Of a stretch of 64,000 bases of DNA, positions 45,315-54,971 are shown piece after piece (within the stretch, counting starts at the first letter, position 1; each line of letters starts with the position of its first letter). The notes beneath the pieces are model-generated. The model made no database searches, was not told where the DNA came from, and was given only the letters and a program-made list of their open reading frames with translations. The stretch is from NCBI RefSeq assembly GCF_015686695.1, contig NZ_JADPMR010000001.1, positions 1,922,001-1,986,000 of the forward strand, read 5' to 3'. The stretch is from Vibrio nitrifigilis. GTDB taxonomy: Bacteria; Pseudomonadota; Gammaproteobacteria; Enterobacterales; Vibrionaceae. The translations under genes and the position numbers were made by a program.

Positions 45315-46505
45315 ATGTTTGAAAAAATTGTCGCAGCACCTGCAGACCCTATCCTTGGCTTAACGGAAGAGTTCAAAAAAGATACTCGTACCGATAAGAT
45401 CAACCTTGGTGTGGGTATCTACAAAAACGAAGCAGGTGAAACCCCTGTACTTGCGACAGTCAAGAAAGCTGAAGCAGCCCTACTTGATTCGGAAAAAACT
45501 AAATCTTATTTAAGTATTGAAGGGACTGCTGATTACGGTCTAGCGGTACAAAAGCTGCTTTTTGGTGCTGATGCGGATATCGTCGCTTCACATCGCGCTA
45601 AAACGGCTCAGGCTCCTGGCGGTACCGGCGCACTGCGTATTGCAGGCGAATTTATCAAACGTCATCTCGGTGATGTCAAAGTGTGGATCAGTAACCCAAC
45701 TTGGGCAAACCACCATGCGGTATTCAATAGCTCAGGTCTAGAAACAGCTCAATACACGTACTACAACGCAGAAACTCACGATAAAGATTTTCCAGCGATG
45801 CTTGCCGATCTTGAAGAAGCGCAAGCCGGTGATGTGGTATTACTCCATGGGTGCTGTCATAACCCAACAGGGATTGATCCAACTAAGGATGAGTGGGAAA
45901 CATTGGCAAAATTGGTTGCAGCAAAAGGCTTACTGCCTCTATTTGACTTTGCATACCAAGGTTTTGCCAACGGTGTAGAAGAAGATGCTGCGGGTCTGCG
46001 TTTGTTCACTCAATACAACTCTGAGATTTTGGTAGCAAGTTCGTTCTCGAAAAACTTCGGCTTATACAATGAACGTGTCGGTGCGTTTACTTTGGTAGCG
46101 AAGAATGAAGATACGGCAACACAAGCTTTCTCTCAAGCGAAGAAAATCATTCGTGCTATCTACTCTAACCCACCATGTCACGGTGCTGCGGTTGTTACTC
46201 ATATCCTAAACGATGCCGCACTGCGCGCTGAATGGGAACAAGAAGTAACCGAAATGCGCGAACGTATTCATGAAATGCGTAGCCTGTTCGTGCAAACCTT
46301 AAAAGAACAAGGTGTGACTGAAGACTTCAGCTTTATCGAACGTCAAAATGGCATGTTCTCATTCTCTGGTTTGAACAAAGAGCAAGTACAACGTTTGAAA
46401 GAAGAAATGGGCATTTACATTGTTGGTTCTGGCCGCATTAGTGTGGCAGGTATGACGAAATCTAACATGCTACCGCTATGTAAAGGTGTCGCGGCTGTTC
46501 TTTAA
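45315..46505 (+). CDS. aspC: Aspartate/aromatic aminotransferase
   Basis: A 396-residue class I PLP aminotransferase that interconverts aspartate and oxaloacetate using glutamate. The PLP lysine is in SSFSKNFGLYNERVG near residue 246; the PLP phosphate motif GGTGALR is near 100, and NPTGIDPT lies near 185. The length and the asnS neighbour, as in E. coli where asnS and aspC are close, support aspC rather than tyrB. The 309-base upstream gap has no gene and should hold the promoter. Confidence 0.93.
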   Translation: MFEKIVAAPADPILGLTEEFKKDTRTDKINLGVGIYKNEAGETPVLATVKKAEAALLDSEKTKSYLSIEGTADYGLAVQKLLFGADADIVASHRAKTAQAPGGTGALRIAGEFIKRHLGDVKVWISNPTWANHHAVFNSSGLETAQYTYYNAETHDKDFPAMLADLEEAQAGDVVLLHGCCHNPTGIDPTKDEWETLAKLVAAKGLLPLFDFAYQGFANGVEEDAAGLRLFTQYNSEILVASSFSKNFGLYNERVGAFTLVAKNEDTATQAFSQAKKIIRAIYSNPPCHGAAVVTHILNDAALRAEWEQEVTEMRERIHEMRSLFVQTLKEQGVTEDFSFIERQNGMFSFSGLNKEQVQRLKEEMGIYIVGSGRISVAGMTKSNMLPLCKGVAAVL

Positions 46506-46542
46506 TAGCGAGTTCTAGCACATACCATGCGATAAATAATTG

Positions 46543-46577
46543 AAAACCGAACCGTTGCGTTCGGTTTTTCTTTTTTG
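46543..46577 (+). terminator. Terminator after aspC
   Basis: AAAACCGAAC pairs with GTTCGGTTTT around CGTTGC, then TTCTTTTTT follows. Confidence 0.9.
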
Positions 46578-46711
46578 ATCGTTGGCACGATAAGCGATTT
46601 CCACCTATGCTCGAATCTGCGTAAACCAACAAAATAGTGTAAAATGCGCGTTCCCCAAACGCCATGCTCTGTCAATACACAGCATAAAAGACGTAACTTA
46701 AGGAGCCTTCA

Positions 46712-48601
46712 ATGGAAGCTGAGCTGCTAGAAATAAAAAACTTTCTCAGCCAATATCCCCCTTTTAACGAGATGCCAGAGGAATCTCTGGATGAAATCGC
46801 GAGCCAAATTGAGATTGGCTACTACCGGGAGGAGACTCCGATTATCCATTTCGGTGATTACATCGAAGATTTATACATGATTCGCAGTGGCACGGTTGAG
46901 CTCTATCGCCGAAAAGGTGAATTGTATAACCGCCTGTCTGCGGGTGATTTATTTGGCCAAATGGGCCTACTGACCAACAATAAAGTTCGCTTTCCTGTGA
47001 CAGCGGTTGAAGATACGCTGGTGTATTGCATTCCAGGCGAGCTATTTCAAAAATTGTACGACGAATACGATGTATTCGCCGACTTTGTCGAAGTAGCAGA
47101 TAACGCCCGTTTACGTAATGCAGTATCAAGCAAAGCGGAAGAAAACGATCTTACGACCGTTAAAGTAACCAGCTTATTGACGCATGAGGCGGCATTTGTA
47201 TACAAAAATGCCACTATCCAAGAAACAGCGATCAAAATGGCGGAAGAAAACATCTCGGCCTTGCTGATTATAGATCCAGAAATAATGGCTGATAATGAAG
47301 ATGACGACTCCCCTATTTTGGGCATAATCACCGATCGCGATCTGTGTCGCCGCGTACTTGTCACAGGAATGGACCACGATTCTTGTGTCACTGAAGTGAT
47401 GACAACAGATGTCATCTCGCTTGATTCAAATGCCTATGTATGGGAAGCCATGCTGACCATGTTGCGCTATAACGTGCACCATCTACCGGTAATTAAAGAG
47501 AAAAATCCTTTAGGTATTATCGAGATTTCCGACATTGTTCGTTACGAATCGCAAAACTCACTACTACTTGTGAGCAGTATTTTCCAACAACAATCAGTCG
47601 ATGATCTCGCGCAAGTAGCATCACAGCTTAAAGATAGCTTTTTACGCATGGTTAACGAAGACGCCAACTCACATATGATCGGCACCGCAATGTCGACCAT
47701 TGGCCGCAGTTTCAAACAAAGAATTCTTGAGCTGGCAGAAGAAGAGTTTGGCCCTGCCCCAATTCCATTTTGCTTCCTTGCTCTGGGTTCAATGGGACGC
47801 GACGAACAGCTCGTTGTTACCGACCAAGATAACGCTATCATTTTAGATGACAGCTATGATGAAACGCGCCACGGTGAGTACTTTGAAAAACTAGCCAAGT
47901 TTGTTTGTGATGCGCTCGACCAATGTGGTTATACCTATTGTACCGGCGATATTATGGCAACAAACCCAACTTGGCGTATGACTCGCCGTGAATGGGAAGA
48001 ATGCTTCGCTGATTGGATTGATAATCCGAATCCAAAAGCCTTACTTAATGCTTCAATTTTCTTCGATCTTGATGGTGTGTATGGTCGCTTAAAATGGGCG
48101 GAACAACTTAACGGCTTTATTGTTCGTCGCGCTCGCCGTAATAATCGCTTCTTAGCGTGTTTGGCTCGTAATGCTTTAAATCGTACGCCACCACTGGGCT
48201 TCTTTAAAAACTTCGTGATGGAAAAAGATGGTCGTCATAACAACTCTATCAACCTGAAACGTCGTGGCACAGCGCCATTGGCGGATTTGATTCGTGTTCA
48301 TGCACTTGCTGTGGGTTCTCGTTCGAAGAATTCATTTGAACGTTTAGACGATATCATTGATGCCGGGATTCTACCGAAAGGACGCGGCCATGACCTGCGC
48401 GATGCATTGGAGTTTATCTCTATGGTTCGTATTCGCCACCAAGCGATTGATATTGAGCAAGACCAAGAGCCAGATAATAACATCGAGCCTGAAAACCTAT
48501 CGGACTTCGAACGTCGTAACCTCAAAGATGCTTTCCAAATCTTGAGTAACGCACAGAACTTTCTGAAATACCGTTACCAAGCGGGTAATAGCTTCAAATA
48601 A
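46712..48601 (+). CDS. cNMP-binding/CBS/DUF294 nucleotidyltransferase-like protein
   Basis: A 629-residue multi-domain protein. Residues about 12-120 form a cyclic nucleotide-binding-like domain (RSGTVELYRRKGELYNRLSAG). Two CBS domains lie at about 155-275 (ALLIIDPEIM, then MTTDVISLDSNAYVWEAMLTML). The DUF294 nucleotidyltransferase domain at about 330-450 has GSMGRDEQLVVTDQDNAI. A C-terminal DUF294 helical region runs to the end. This layout is known in many proteobacteria, and a role in signalling or nucleotide-dependent regulation is assumed, but the reaction is unknown. AGGAGC precedes ATG 46712. The exonuclease gene follows at eight bases. Confidence 0.9.
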   Translation: MEAELLEIKNFLSQYPPFNEMPEESLDEIASQIEIGYYREETPIIHFGDYIEDLYMIRSGTVELYRRKGELYNRLSAGDLFGQMGLLTNNKVRFPVTAVEDTLVYCIPGELFQKLYDEYDVFADFVEVADNARLRNAVSSKAEENDLTTVKVTSLLTHEAAFVYKNATIQETAIKMAEENISALLIIDPEIMADNEDDDSPILGIITDRDLCRRVLVTGMDHDSCVTEVMTTDVISLDSNAYVWEAMLTMLRYNVHHLPVIKEKNPLGIIEISDIVRYESQNSLLLVSSIFQQQSVDDLAQVASQLKDSFLRMVNEDANSHMIGTAMSTIGRSFKQRILELAEEEFGPAPIPFCFLALGSMGRDEQLVVTDQDNAIILDDSYDETRHGEYFEKLAKFVCDALDQCGYTYCTGDIMATNPTWRMTRREWEECFADWIDNPNPKALLNASIFFDLDGVYGRLKWAEQLNGFIVRRARRNNRFLACLARNALNRTPPLGFFKNFVMEKDGRHNNSINLKRRGTAPLADLIRVHALAVGSRSKNSFERLDDIIDAGILPKGRGHDLRDALEFISMVRIRHQAIDIEQDQEPDNNIEPENLSDFERRNLKDAFQILSNAQNFLKYRYQAGNSFK

Positions 48602-48609
48602 TAGATGGG

Positions 48610-49332
48610 GTGACAGTGAAACAGATGTTTAAAACACCAAGCGTGGATTGGCCATATAAATTCAAAGCGAAATTGAAAGTCACCAAGCATCCGATGCTAC
48701 GTGATTTTTACTCAGCAGAGTTGCCGGCAAAAAATACACCGATTGGCGAAGTCGAATTTCTCGCCATGGATTTTGAAACAACCGGTCTTGATACCAATAA
48801 AGATGAGATAATCACCATTGGTATGGTTCCTTTTACGCTCAATCGCATCTATCTTAACCGAGCAAAGCACTGGACTATTCGGCCAAGACAAAAGCTCAAT
48901 GATGACTCAGTGGTTATCCATGGTATTACCCACAGCGATATTAATAATGCACCTGATTTATCTGAAGTAATTGAAGATGTGTTGCAAGCTATGGCTGGTA
49001 AAATCATGGTGGTACACTATCGTAAGATCGAGCGTGAGATGCTAGATAAAGCACTAAAGCGGCGAATAAAAGAAGGGATTATTTTTCCTGTGGTCGATAC
49101 CATGGAATTAGAGAGCCAGATTCAACGTTATATATCTGGTGGATTGTGGAATCGCTTAAAAGGTAAAAAGCCCGGTTCAGTGCGCTTAGGGCAATCACGA
49201 GTACGCTATAGTCTACCAGCTTATACTCCGCACCATGCATTAACGGATGCCATCGCGACCGCTGAGCTGTTACAAGCTCAAATCGCTCATCATTTTTCAG
49301 ATAAAGACCCGCTGCAAAACTATTGGTTATAA
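48610..49332 (+). CDS. 3'-5' exonuclease (DnaQ/epsilon-like)
   Basis: A 240-residue exonuclease of the DEDDh superfamily, related to the proofreading subunit of DNA polymerase III and to RNase T. ExoI is MDFETTGLDTNKDEIITIG near residue 53; ExoII is around HGITHSDINNAPDLSEVI; ExoIII is HHALTDAIATAELL near 207. GTG 48610 or, with better spacing to GGGG, GTG 48616 may start it. It lies eight bases after the DUF294 gene in one operon, and this gene pair is common. Substrate is single-stranded DNA or RNA ends, by family. Confidence 0.87.
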   Translation: MTVKQMFKTPSVDWPYKFKAKLKVTKHPMLRDFYSAELPAKNTPIGEVEFLAMDFETTGLDTNKDEIITIGMVPFTLNRIYLNRAKHWTIRPRQKLNDDSVVIHGITHSDINNAPDLSEVIEDVLQAMAGKIMVVHYRKIEREMLDKALKRRIKEGIIFPVVDTMELESQIQRYISGGLWNRLKGKKPGSVRLGQSRVRYSLPAYTPHHALTDAIATAELLQAQIAHHFSDKDPLQNYWL

Positions 49333-49349
49333 CCCGTTATTTTCTCTGT

Positions 49350-49370
49350 TAAGCCATCTCACGATGGCTT
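49350..49370 (+). terminator. Hairpin after the exonuclease gene
   Basis: AAGCCATC and GATGGCTT form an eight-pair stem with loop TCAC about 18 bases past the stop. No T run follows directly, so termination may be weak. Confidence 0.5.
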
Positions 49371-49555
49371 ATTGGGTTTAGCTCATCCCTATTTCATACT
49401 CATGACTCACTAATGACACATTCCGCGCTCACACTCAGATAATATACAACCAAGTGCATTATTGTTTTAATCGGTCCCTCACTGTATCTGCGGCTTATAA
49501 CGGCATAAAAGCCATTAGTGCTGGGTCATATGATAAATCGAGTTAGGAGATTAGA

Positions 49556-50512
49556 ATGGCTTCGCAAATCAGTTTCGCTTCATTTAATTTACAGAACTTT
49601 CAGGCCCCAAAACAAAACGTTTATCAAAAGCCAGTATCACAGCCTTTTTATGATAAAAAACTGGCGTGGACTGAGAGTATGTTTGCTCAGATCGATGCAG
49701 ATATCATTGCATTTCAAGAACTGTGGAATAAGCAGTGTTTGTATGACGTTTTAAAAAATCATCCTGATTATACGCCCGTATTTATCGGAGATGAGTGGTA
49801 CAACATCGCGGTTGCGCTCGCTGTTCGTGAGCCTTGGGTGGTGAAAAAATCTGAGGTAATCAAAGCGTTTCCCTTTGAACAACTCGTGAAAGTGGATGAT
49901 AACGATGGTGAAGATGATGAATTCTCTCTGCAAATCAAACAGTTTTCTCGTTCGATTTTAAAAGTAGAACTGGAGAATAAACATTCCACTACCACACCCA
50001 ATATTACCGTGTTCGCCTGCCACCTAAAATCTAAATTACCTAGCCAAACCCAGGGATTTGCCAGCCAGTATCAAACAGCGATTGGCAGTGCGATGTCAAC
50101 GGTACGTCGCACTGCAGAAGCGGCCGCTCTGAGAATGATGTTAATTGATCATATGCGCCATAATGACCAACCCACCGTCGTGATTGGCGATTTTAACGAT
50201 GATCCTCAAAGCAATACGCTCAGTATTGTTACCGATCAGCCCACCATGACGGCGGCATCGCGTGGGGTAGATTCAGGTCTATATAGCGCACTTTATCTTC
50301 AACAATTACAATCATTTCGTAACGTGTATTACACCTATGACCACCAGCACCATCGCGATGTGCTCGATCATATTTTAGTTTCTAAAGAGTTTTTTAATTA
50401 TGCAAAAGATTCGATATGGGGATTAAAAGAAGCACGAGTATGGAACGACCATATTGATGATGGGCTTGATTACAGTACGGACCACGGCATTATTAAAGCA
50501 ACGTTTAAATAA
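49556..50512 (+). CDS. Endonuclease/exonuclease/phosphatase (EEP) family protein
   Basis: A 318-residue EEP-fold metal-dependent enzyme. FASFNLQNFQAP at the start, IAFQELW near 50 (metal Glu), CHLKSKLP near 163, VVIGDFNDDPQSNTL near 222 and STDHGIIKATF at the end are the five usual motifs. Members act on DNA, inositol phosphates or sphingomyelin. No signal peptide, so cytoplasmic. AGGAG lies six bases before ATG 49556. It is a single gene. Confidence 0.88.
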   Translation: MASQISFASFNLQNFQAPKQNVYQKPVSQPFYDKKLAWTESMFAQIDADIIAFQELWNKQCLYDVLKNHPDYTPVFIGDEWYNIAVALAVREPWVVKKSEVIKAFPFEQLVKVDDNDGEDDEFSLQIKQFSRSILKVELENKHSTTTPNITVFACHLKSKLPSQTQGFASQYQTAIGSAMSTVRRTAEAAALRMMLIDHMRHNDQPTVVIGDFNDDPQSNTLSIVTDQPTMTAASRGVDSGLYSALYLQQLQSFRNVYYTYDHQHHRDVLDHILVSKEFFNYAKDSIWGLKEARVWNDHIDDGLDYSTDHGIIKATFK

Positions 50513-50515
50513 ACA

Positions 50516-50548
50516 AAAACACCATGCCAAGGCATGGTGTTTTTTGTC
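50516..50548. terminator. Bidirectional terminator
   Basis: AACACCATGCC pairs with GGCATGGTGTT around AA, followed by a T run on the plus strand and an A-rich flank that gives a T run on the minus strand. It serves the EEP gene and the first dCache MCP. Confidence 0.87.
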
Positions 50549-50559
50549 TTCGCAGCAAA

Positions 50560-52443
50560 TTACAGTTTAAAGCGGCTGATTTCACTGTGCAGTTGATGGG
50601 ACAGCTCTGATAGGCCAGCGGCTTGTTCCGCCGCTTCATGGGCATCCGTTGCTAACTCTTCAGAGACATCGCGAATACCGGACGTATTACGAGTGATCTC
50701 TGAGGTCACCGAGGATTGTTCTTCAGCAGCTGAAGCAATTTGTGTCGCCATGTCGCTGATCATTTCTACGGCTTTTTGAATTTGAGTCAGGCTTGCTGCC
50801 GCCTCAGTTGCATCATCTACCGAAGTATCAGAAAGCTTACGGCTGTCGTTCATAATCCCCACTGCTTTGGTTGTGGTAGATTGTAGCGTTTCAATCATAG
50901 CCTGAATTTCTGTGGTCGAATGGTGAGTTCGTTGGCTCAATATACGAACTTCATCGGCCACGACTGCAAAGCCACGTCCTTGCTCGCCAGCACGCGCTGC
51001 TTCAATGGCTGCGTTCAATGCTAACAAGTTCGTTTGTTCAGCAATATCTTGGATAGTCGATAAAATGGTATTGATATTATTGGAATGAGTTTGCAACTCT
51101 TCAATCACCCCAGTTGCCACTACCACTTCATCGGATAAATTTGCAATCGAGTGTTGCGTTTGCGTTACTTGGCCAGAGCCATGTTTCGCAGCATCAACCG
51201 CTTCATTCGCACTACTTGCAGTATGATCAGCATTACCTGCAATTTCTTTGGTTGCTGCAGCCATTTCATTAATCGCCGTTGCCACCATATTGATTTCATC
51301 TTGCTGAACTCGAATACGTTGACGACGTTCTTCTGCATGCTCTGCTGTCGAATGCGCTTGAGTATTTAGTGATTGCGAGATTTGGCTTAAGGTCGTAATC
51401 ATTTGATGCATGTTACTCACAAACACATTAAAGTTTTTCGCTAAACGCCCCACTTCATCATGGCTATCTGTGTTAATGCGCTGCGTTAAATCACCATCAC
51501 CAGAAGCAATTTCTTCTAGTGCATCAGATACTCGCAGCAGATCTTTGGTTAATACGTTCACTAACCAGTACACACAAATAATCACTAATAAGGTAATGAT
51601 GACACCAGTCCAGATTAAGCGAGTTAACATCTCGTGATAGGCGGAATATTCACTGTCATAATCAAGAGCCACAGCAAGTACCCAAGGAGTATCTGCCACA
51701 GCAGCAAAGTAGACGAGCTTATCGTGGCCATTAATATTGAGTTGCACCACGTCACCGCTGGCAATAGCCTGCTGAATATGTGCGATCGTCATATTCTGAT
51801 CAAAATCAGTCGTCGATTTCAGAATTAAGTCTTTATTCGGGTGAGCTAATAATGTGCCATTGTTCCTGTCAATTAAAATAGCTTGCGCATTGTTACCCGC
51901 CTTGATGTTGATGACATTGGAAACCAGTTGGTCAATCAATACATCACCACCAAGCACACCTTGTAATCGACCATTGTGTTTGATTGGTTCTGCGACGGTC
52001 ACCATTAACGCTTGGGTAATCGCATCACGGTAAGCGCCTGTAATGACTAATTTATTGGCATTAACTGCGTCTTGATACCAACCGCGAACTCTAGGATCAT
52101 AACCGGCTTGATTACGTTCAGTTAACGAGCGGTGCATGTCTCCGTTAACCGTACCAAAGTACGCATCATCAAACCCACCCGCTTTGCGGGTTTGTGTTAA
52201 GAAGGGAAGCCAACCTTCATGCCCGACATTGTCTTCCGCCGCTTGCAGCACATCGATACGCTGTTCAATCCAATCGCTAATCCCCTTAACAGCTGTTGAG
52301 GCGATGCCACTGGCACGTTGCTTAATACCGCTTTGTGTTTCTTGCTCGAGTTGTGAGGCAGCCAACCACGTTAATGCCACTGCCATCACTATCACTGCCG
52401 TCGTGCTCGCAGTAATTAATTTTTGTTTTAATGATAGTTTCAT
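50560..52443 (-). CDS. dCache methyl-accepting chemotaxis protein, amino-acid type
   Basis: A 627-residue chemoreceptor. Helices lie at about 9-28 and 275-297 with a dCache_1 sensor between, then HAMP and the conserved signalling tip (QDIAEQTNLLALNAAIEAAR near 460). Its sensor carries the amino-acid motif seen in PctA: Y115, R120, W122, Y123, Y138, D140 and D167, all at a constant offset of six. It should therefore sense amino acids. ATG 52443 matches the start of its paralogue; the longer frame by seven codons is less likely. The neighbour 52836-54719 is a tandem paralogue. Confidence 0.92.
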   Translation of the reverse strand: MKLSLKQKLITASTTAVIVMAVALTWLAASQLEQETQSGIKQRASGIASTAVKGISDWIEQRIDVLQAAEDNVGHEGWLPFLTQTRKAGGFDDAYFGTVNGDMHRSLTERNQAGYDPRVRGWYQDAVNANKLVITGAYRDAITQALMVTVAEPIKHNGRLQGVLGGDVLIDQLVSNVINIKAGNNAQAILIDRNNGTLLAHPNKDLILKSTTDFDQNMTIAHIQQAIASGDVVQLNINGHDKLVYFAAVADTPWVLAVALDYDSEYSAYHEMLTRLIWTGVIITLLVIICVYWLVNVLTKDLLRVSDALEEIASGDGDLTQRINTDSHDEVGRLAKNFNVFVSNMHQMITTLSQISQSLNTQAHSTAEHAEERRQRIRVQQDEINMVATAINEMAAATKEIAGNADHTASSANEAVDAAKHGSGQVTQTQHSIANLSDEVVVATGVIEELQTHSNNINTILSTIQDIAEQTNLLALNAAIEAARAGEQGRGFAVVADEVRILSQRTHHSTTEIQAMIETLQSTTTKAVGIMNDSRKLSDTSVDDATEAAASLTQIQKAVEMISDMATQIASAAEEQSSVTSEITRNTSGIRDVSEELATDAHEAAEQAAGLSELSHQLHSEISRFKL

Positions 52444-52774
52444 GAAAAAGTTAATTTTTAGCAAAATGTATTATTGTTTACTGATATTACCCATATTAAA
52501 TACTTTGTACAGATCAAAATGTAGATTTCATATCGGTTTGGATGCTTATTCCATATCGTTATCAATACACCTAAACTTTTTCATATATTTAAAACTAAAT
52601 TCGATATTAAATTGACGATACGCCACAAAGTTGACTTATATTTTTACCAGTTAATATACTGTTTTTATTAGTAAACATTTGTAAAACTCATTAATTTGAC
52701 TGCATTATATTTGGCAAAGTACTGAACGAGCCGATGTGATTATTGCTGGATAAAAAAATGGGATATCGAAGATA

Positions 52775-52806
52775 TAAAAAAACCAGCCGAATTTGGCTGG
52801 TTTTGT
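52775..52806 (-). terminator. Terminator after the second dCache MCP
   Basis: AAAACCAGCC and GGCTGGTTTT form a ten-pair stem over GAATTT; a T run follows on the minus strand. It lies 30 bases past the stop, between the two MCP genes, so each has its own promoter. Confidence 0.85.
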
Positions 52807-52835
52807 CTATTAAGATGAGAATGCTAAGCGCGAAT

Positions 52836-54719
52836 TTATAATTTAAACTGACGGATTTCTCCATCAAGTTGTTGTGAAAGCTCAGACAAATCGCTTGCTT
52901 GCTGCGATGCCTCATGAGCCTCCGAGCTTAGAGCATCCGATACATCACGAATGCCCTCTGTATTGCGAGTGATCTCTGATGTCACTGATGCCTGCTCTTC
53001 CGCTGCAGAAGCAATCTGCGTCGCCATATCACTGATGTTTTCTACCGCCTGTTGGATTTGCGTTAAGCTTGCCGCTGCGGCCACCGCATCCTGCACAGAC
53101 GTATCAGAAAGTGATTGACTGTCATTGATCATACTCACTGCACGAGTTGTTGTCGCTTGCAGTGTATCGATCATAGTTTGAATCTCTTTGGTCGACGTAT
53201 TAGTCCGCTGACTCAGCACTCGAACTTCATCAGCCACCACCGCAAAACCACGACCTTGCTCTCCCGCACGCGCCGCTTCAATGGCGGCATTCAGCGCCAA
53301 TAGGTTGGTTTGCTCAGAGATGTCTTGAATGGTCGATAAAATCGTGCTGATGCTATTGGTATGAGTTTCTAGTTCTTTAATCACCTGAGCGGCTTCTAAT
53401 ACTTCATGAGCCAGACTTTCAATCGAATTTTTTGTCTGCGTAACCTGGGCCGTACCATCAATGGCGGCACTCACTGCTTCATTAGCGTGAGTTGCGGTAT
53501 TGTCCGCATTACCCGCAATCTCTTGCGTTGCGGCTGCCATTTGATTGATTGCGGTCGCCACCATATTGATTTCATCTTGCTGCACCTGAATACGAGCACT
53601 GCGGTCTCCGGCATGTTCTGCCGTTGTGTTTGCTTGTTGACTCAAGCTACTCGAAACACGACTTAACTTCGAGACCATGTCGTGCATATGGCTGACAAAG
53701 GTGTTGAAGTTTTCTGCCAGTTTACCCACTTCATCATCGCTATGCGGACGCAGACGTTGCGTTAAATCTCCTTCCCCATTGGCAATTTCTTCAAGTGCAC
53801 GGGAGACACGCATTAAATCTGAAGTCAGATAGCTGACAAGCCAAGAAGCCGCGACGATAACGATCAGAGTGACAACAATCGAAGCGATGATTAATCTCGT
53901 CATTAATGTGGATTGAGCAGCAAACTCACTATCACGATCGAGTTCTAACCCAAATATCCAAGGCGATCCTTCGACACGTGCAAAATAGAAAAATTTATCA
54001 GCACCGTTAATACTCGTTTCCATCAATTGATGCGAATCAGCGGCGGCTTCTACTGCAGAGAGTGATAAATCATTTGAAAATGAGTGCAAAGGTTTGAGCA
54101 GTAGTGATTTATTAGCATGCGCCAGCAAGGTGCCATTTTGCCCATCAATTAACATTGCTTGAGCATTTTGCCCCGCTTTAATGTTAATCACCCCTTCCAC
54201 TAATTGCTCTATCAAGATATCGGCACCGACGACTCCGACAAACTGACCAGCATGTTGCACGGGCTGAGCAATGGTAATCATCATGGCTTGACTGCTCGAG
54301 CCACGATACGCTGGTGTAATGATTTGTTGATTCGCGGTACGCGCTGATTTATACCAGCCACGAACTCGAGGATCATACCCAGCTTTATTATGTGCAGGGT
54401 TTGAACGATACATATTCCCCTGCTCAGTACCAAAGTACATTTCATAAATACCGCCACCATTTGCAGCTTGCTGCAAATACGGCTCGATATTTTGTTCGGT
54501 GGTGTATTGATTAACGGTCTTCGTCACTAGGCGACGTTGAGCAACCCAATCGGCAATTCCTTTTACTGACGTTGCAGATACCGCGTGAGCACGCTGCTCG
54601 ATATCATGCATGGTTTGTGTACGAATTTGCGAGGCTGACAACCAAGTTAATGCTCCAGCCATGAGGACCACGGCTGAAAGACTAGCTCCGATAAGTTTTT
54701 GTTTTAGAGTTAGTTTCAT
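52836..54719 (-). CDS. dCache methyl-accepting chemotaxis protein, variant site
   Basis: A 627-residue chemoreceptor, close paralogue of the 50560 gene over its whole length (same MKLxLKQKLI start and same ends). The dCache motif has Y115, R120, W122, Y123, Y138 and D167, but D140 is Gly (AYRGSS in place of AYRDAI). This suggests changed ligand preference. The C-terminal signalling region is nearly identical to its neighbour. ATG 54719 is the start; the gap of 252 bases before the BCCT stop has one terminator. Confidence 0.92.
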   Translation of the reverse strand: MKLTLKQKLIGASLSAVVLMAGALTWLSASQIRTQTMHDIEQRAHAVSATSVKGIADWVAQRRLVTKTVNQYTTEQNIEPYLQQAANGGGIYEMYFGTEQGNMYRSNPAHNKAGYDPRVRGWYKSARTANQQIITPAYRGSSSQAMMITIAQPVQHAGQFVGVVGADILIEQLVEGVINIKAGQNAQAMLIDGQNGTLLAHANKSLLLKPLHSFSNDLSLSAVEAAADSHQLMETSINGADKFFYFARVEGSPWIFGLELDRDSEFAAQSTLMTRLIIASIVVTLIVIVAASWLVSYLTSDLMRVSRALEEIANGEGDLTQRLRPHSDDEVGKLAENFNTFVSHMHDMVSKLSRVSSSLSQQANTTAEHAGDRSARIQVQQDEINMVATAINQMAAATQEIAGNADNTATHANEAVSAAIDGTAQVTQTKNSIESLAHEVLEAAQVIKELETHTNSISTILSTIQDISEQTNLLALNAAIEAARAGEQGRGFAVVADEVRVLSQRTNTSTKEIQTMIDTLQATTTRAVSMINDSQSLSDTSVQDAVAAAASLTQIQQAVENISDMATQIASAAEEQASVTSEITRNTEGIRDVSDALSSEAHEASQQASDLSELSQQLDGEIRQFKL

Positions 54720-54917
54720 GCAAAAAACAATTATGTAAAGAATAGAACGCGGATAGTAACCGACTTTTCAATAAGATGCATTAATTACATACGCATTTAG
54801 GTGGGTATTAATTTGTTACTATTCATTAAGATGGGATGTAATGTCCTATCGCTAAATCGTTCTCTGCAGAGTATTTGTATATGGATGATACATGTCTGTG
54901 GTAGCAGGACCAAACGT

Positions 54918-54949
54918 AAAAAGGCCGGATGATCTCCCATCCGGCCTTA
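54918..54949 (-). terminator. Terminator after the BCCT gene
   Basis: AAGGCCGGATG pairs with CATCCGGCCTT around ATCTCC. On the minus strand a few T residues follow. It lies about 25 bases past the BCCT stop. Confidence 0.85.
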
Positions 54950-54971
54950 TCTATCTTATCGAAGACTTAAC

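Noticed and set aside
49518..49754. Plus-strand frame of 78 codons overlapping the start of the EEP gene
   Set aside because: Wrong frame relative to a well-supported gene with AGGAG and all EEP motifs.
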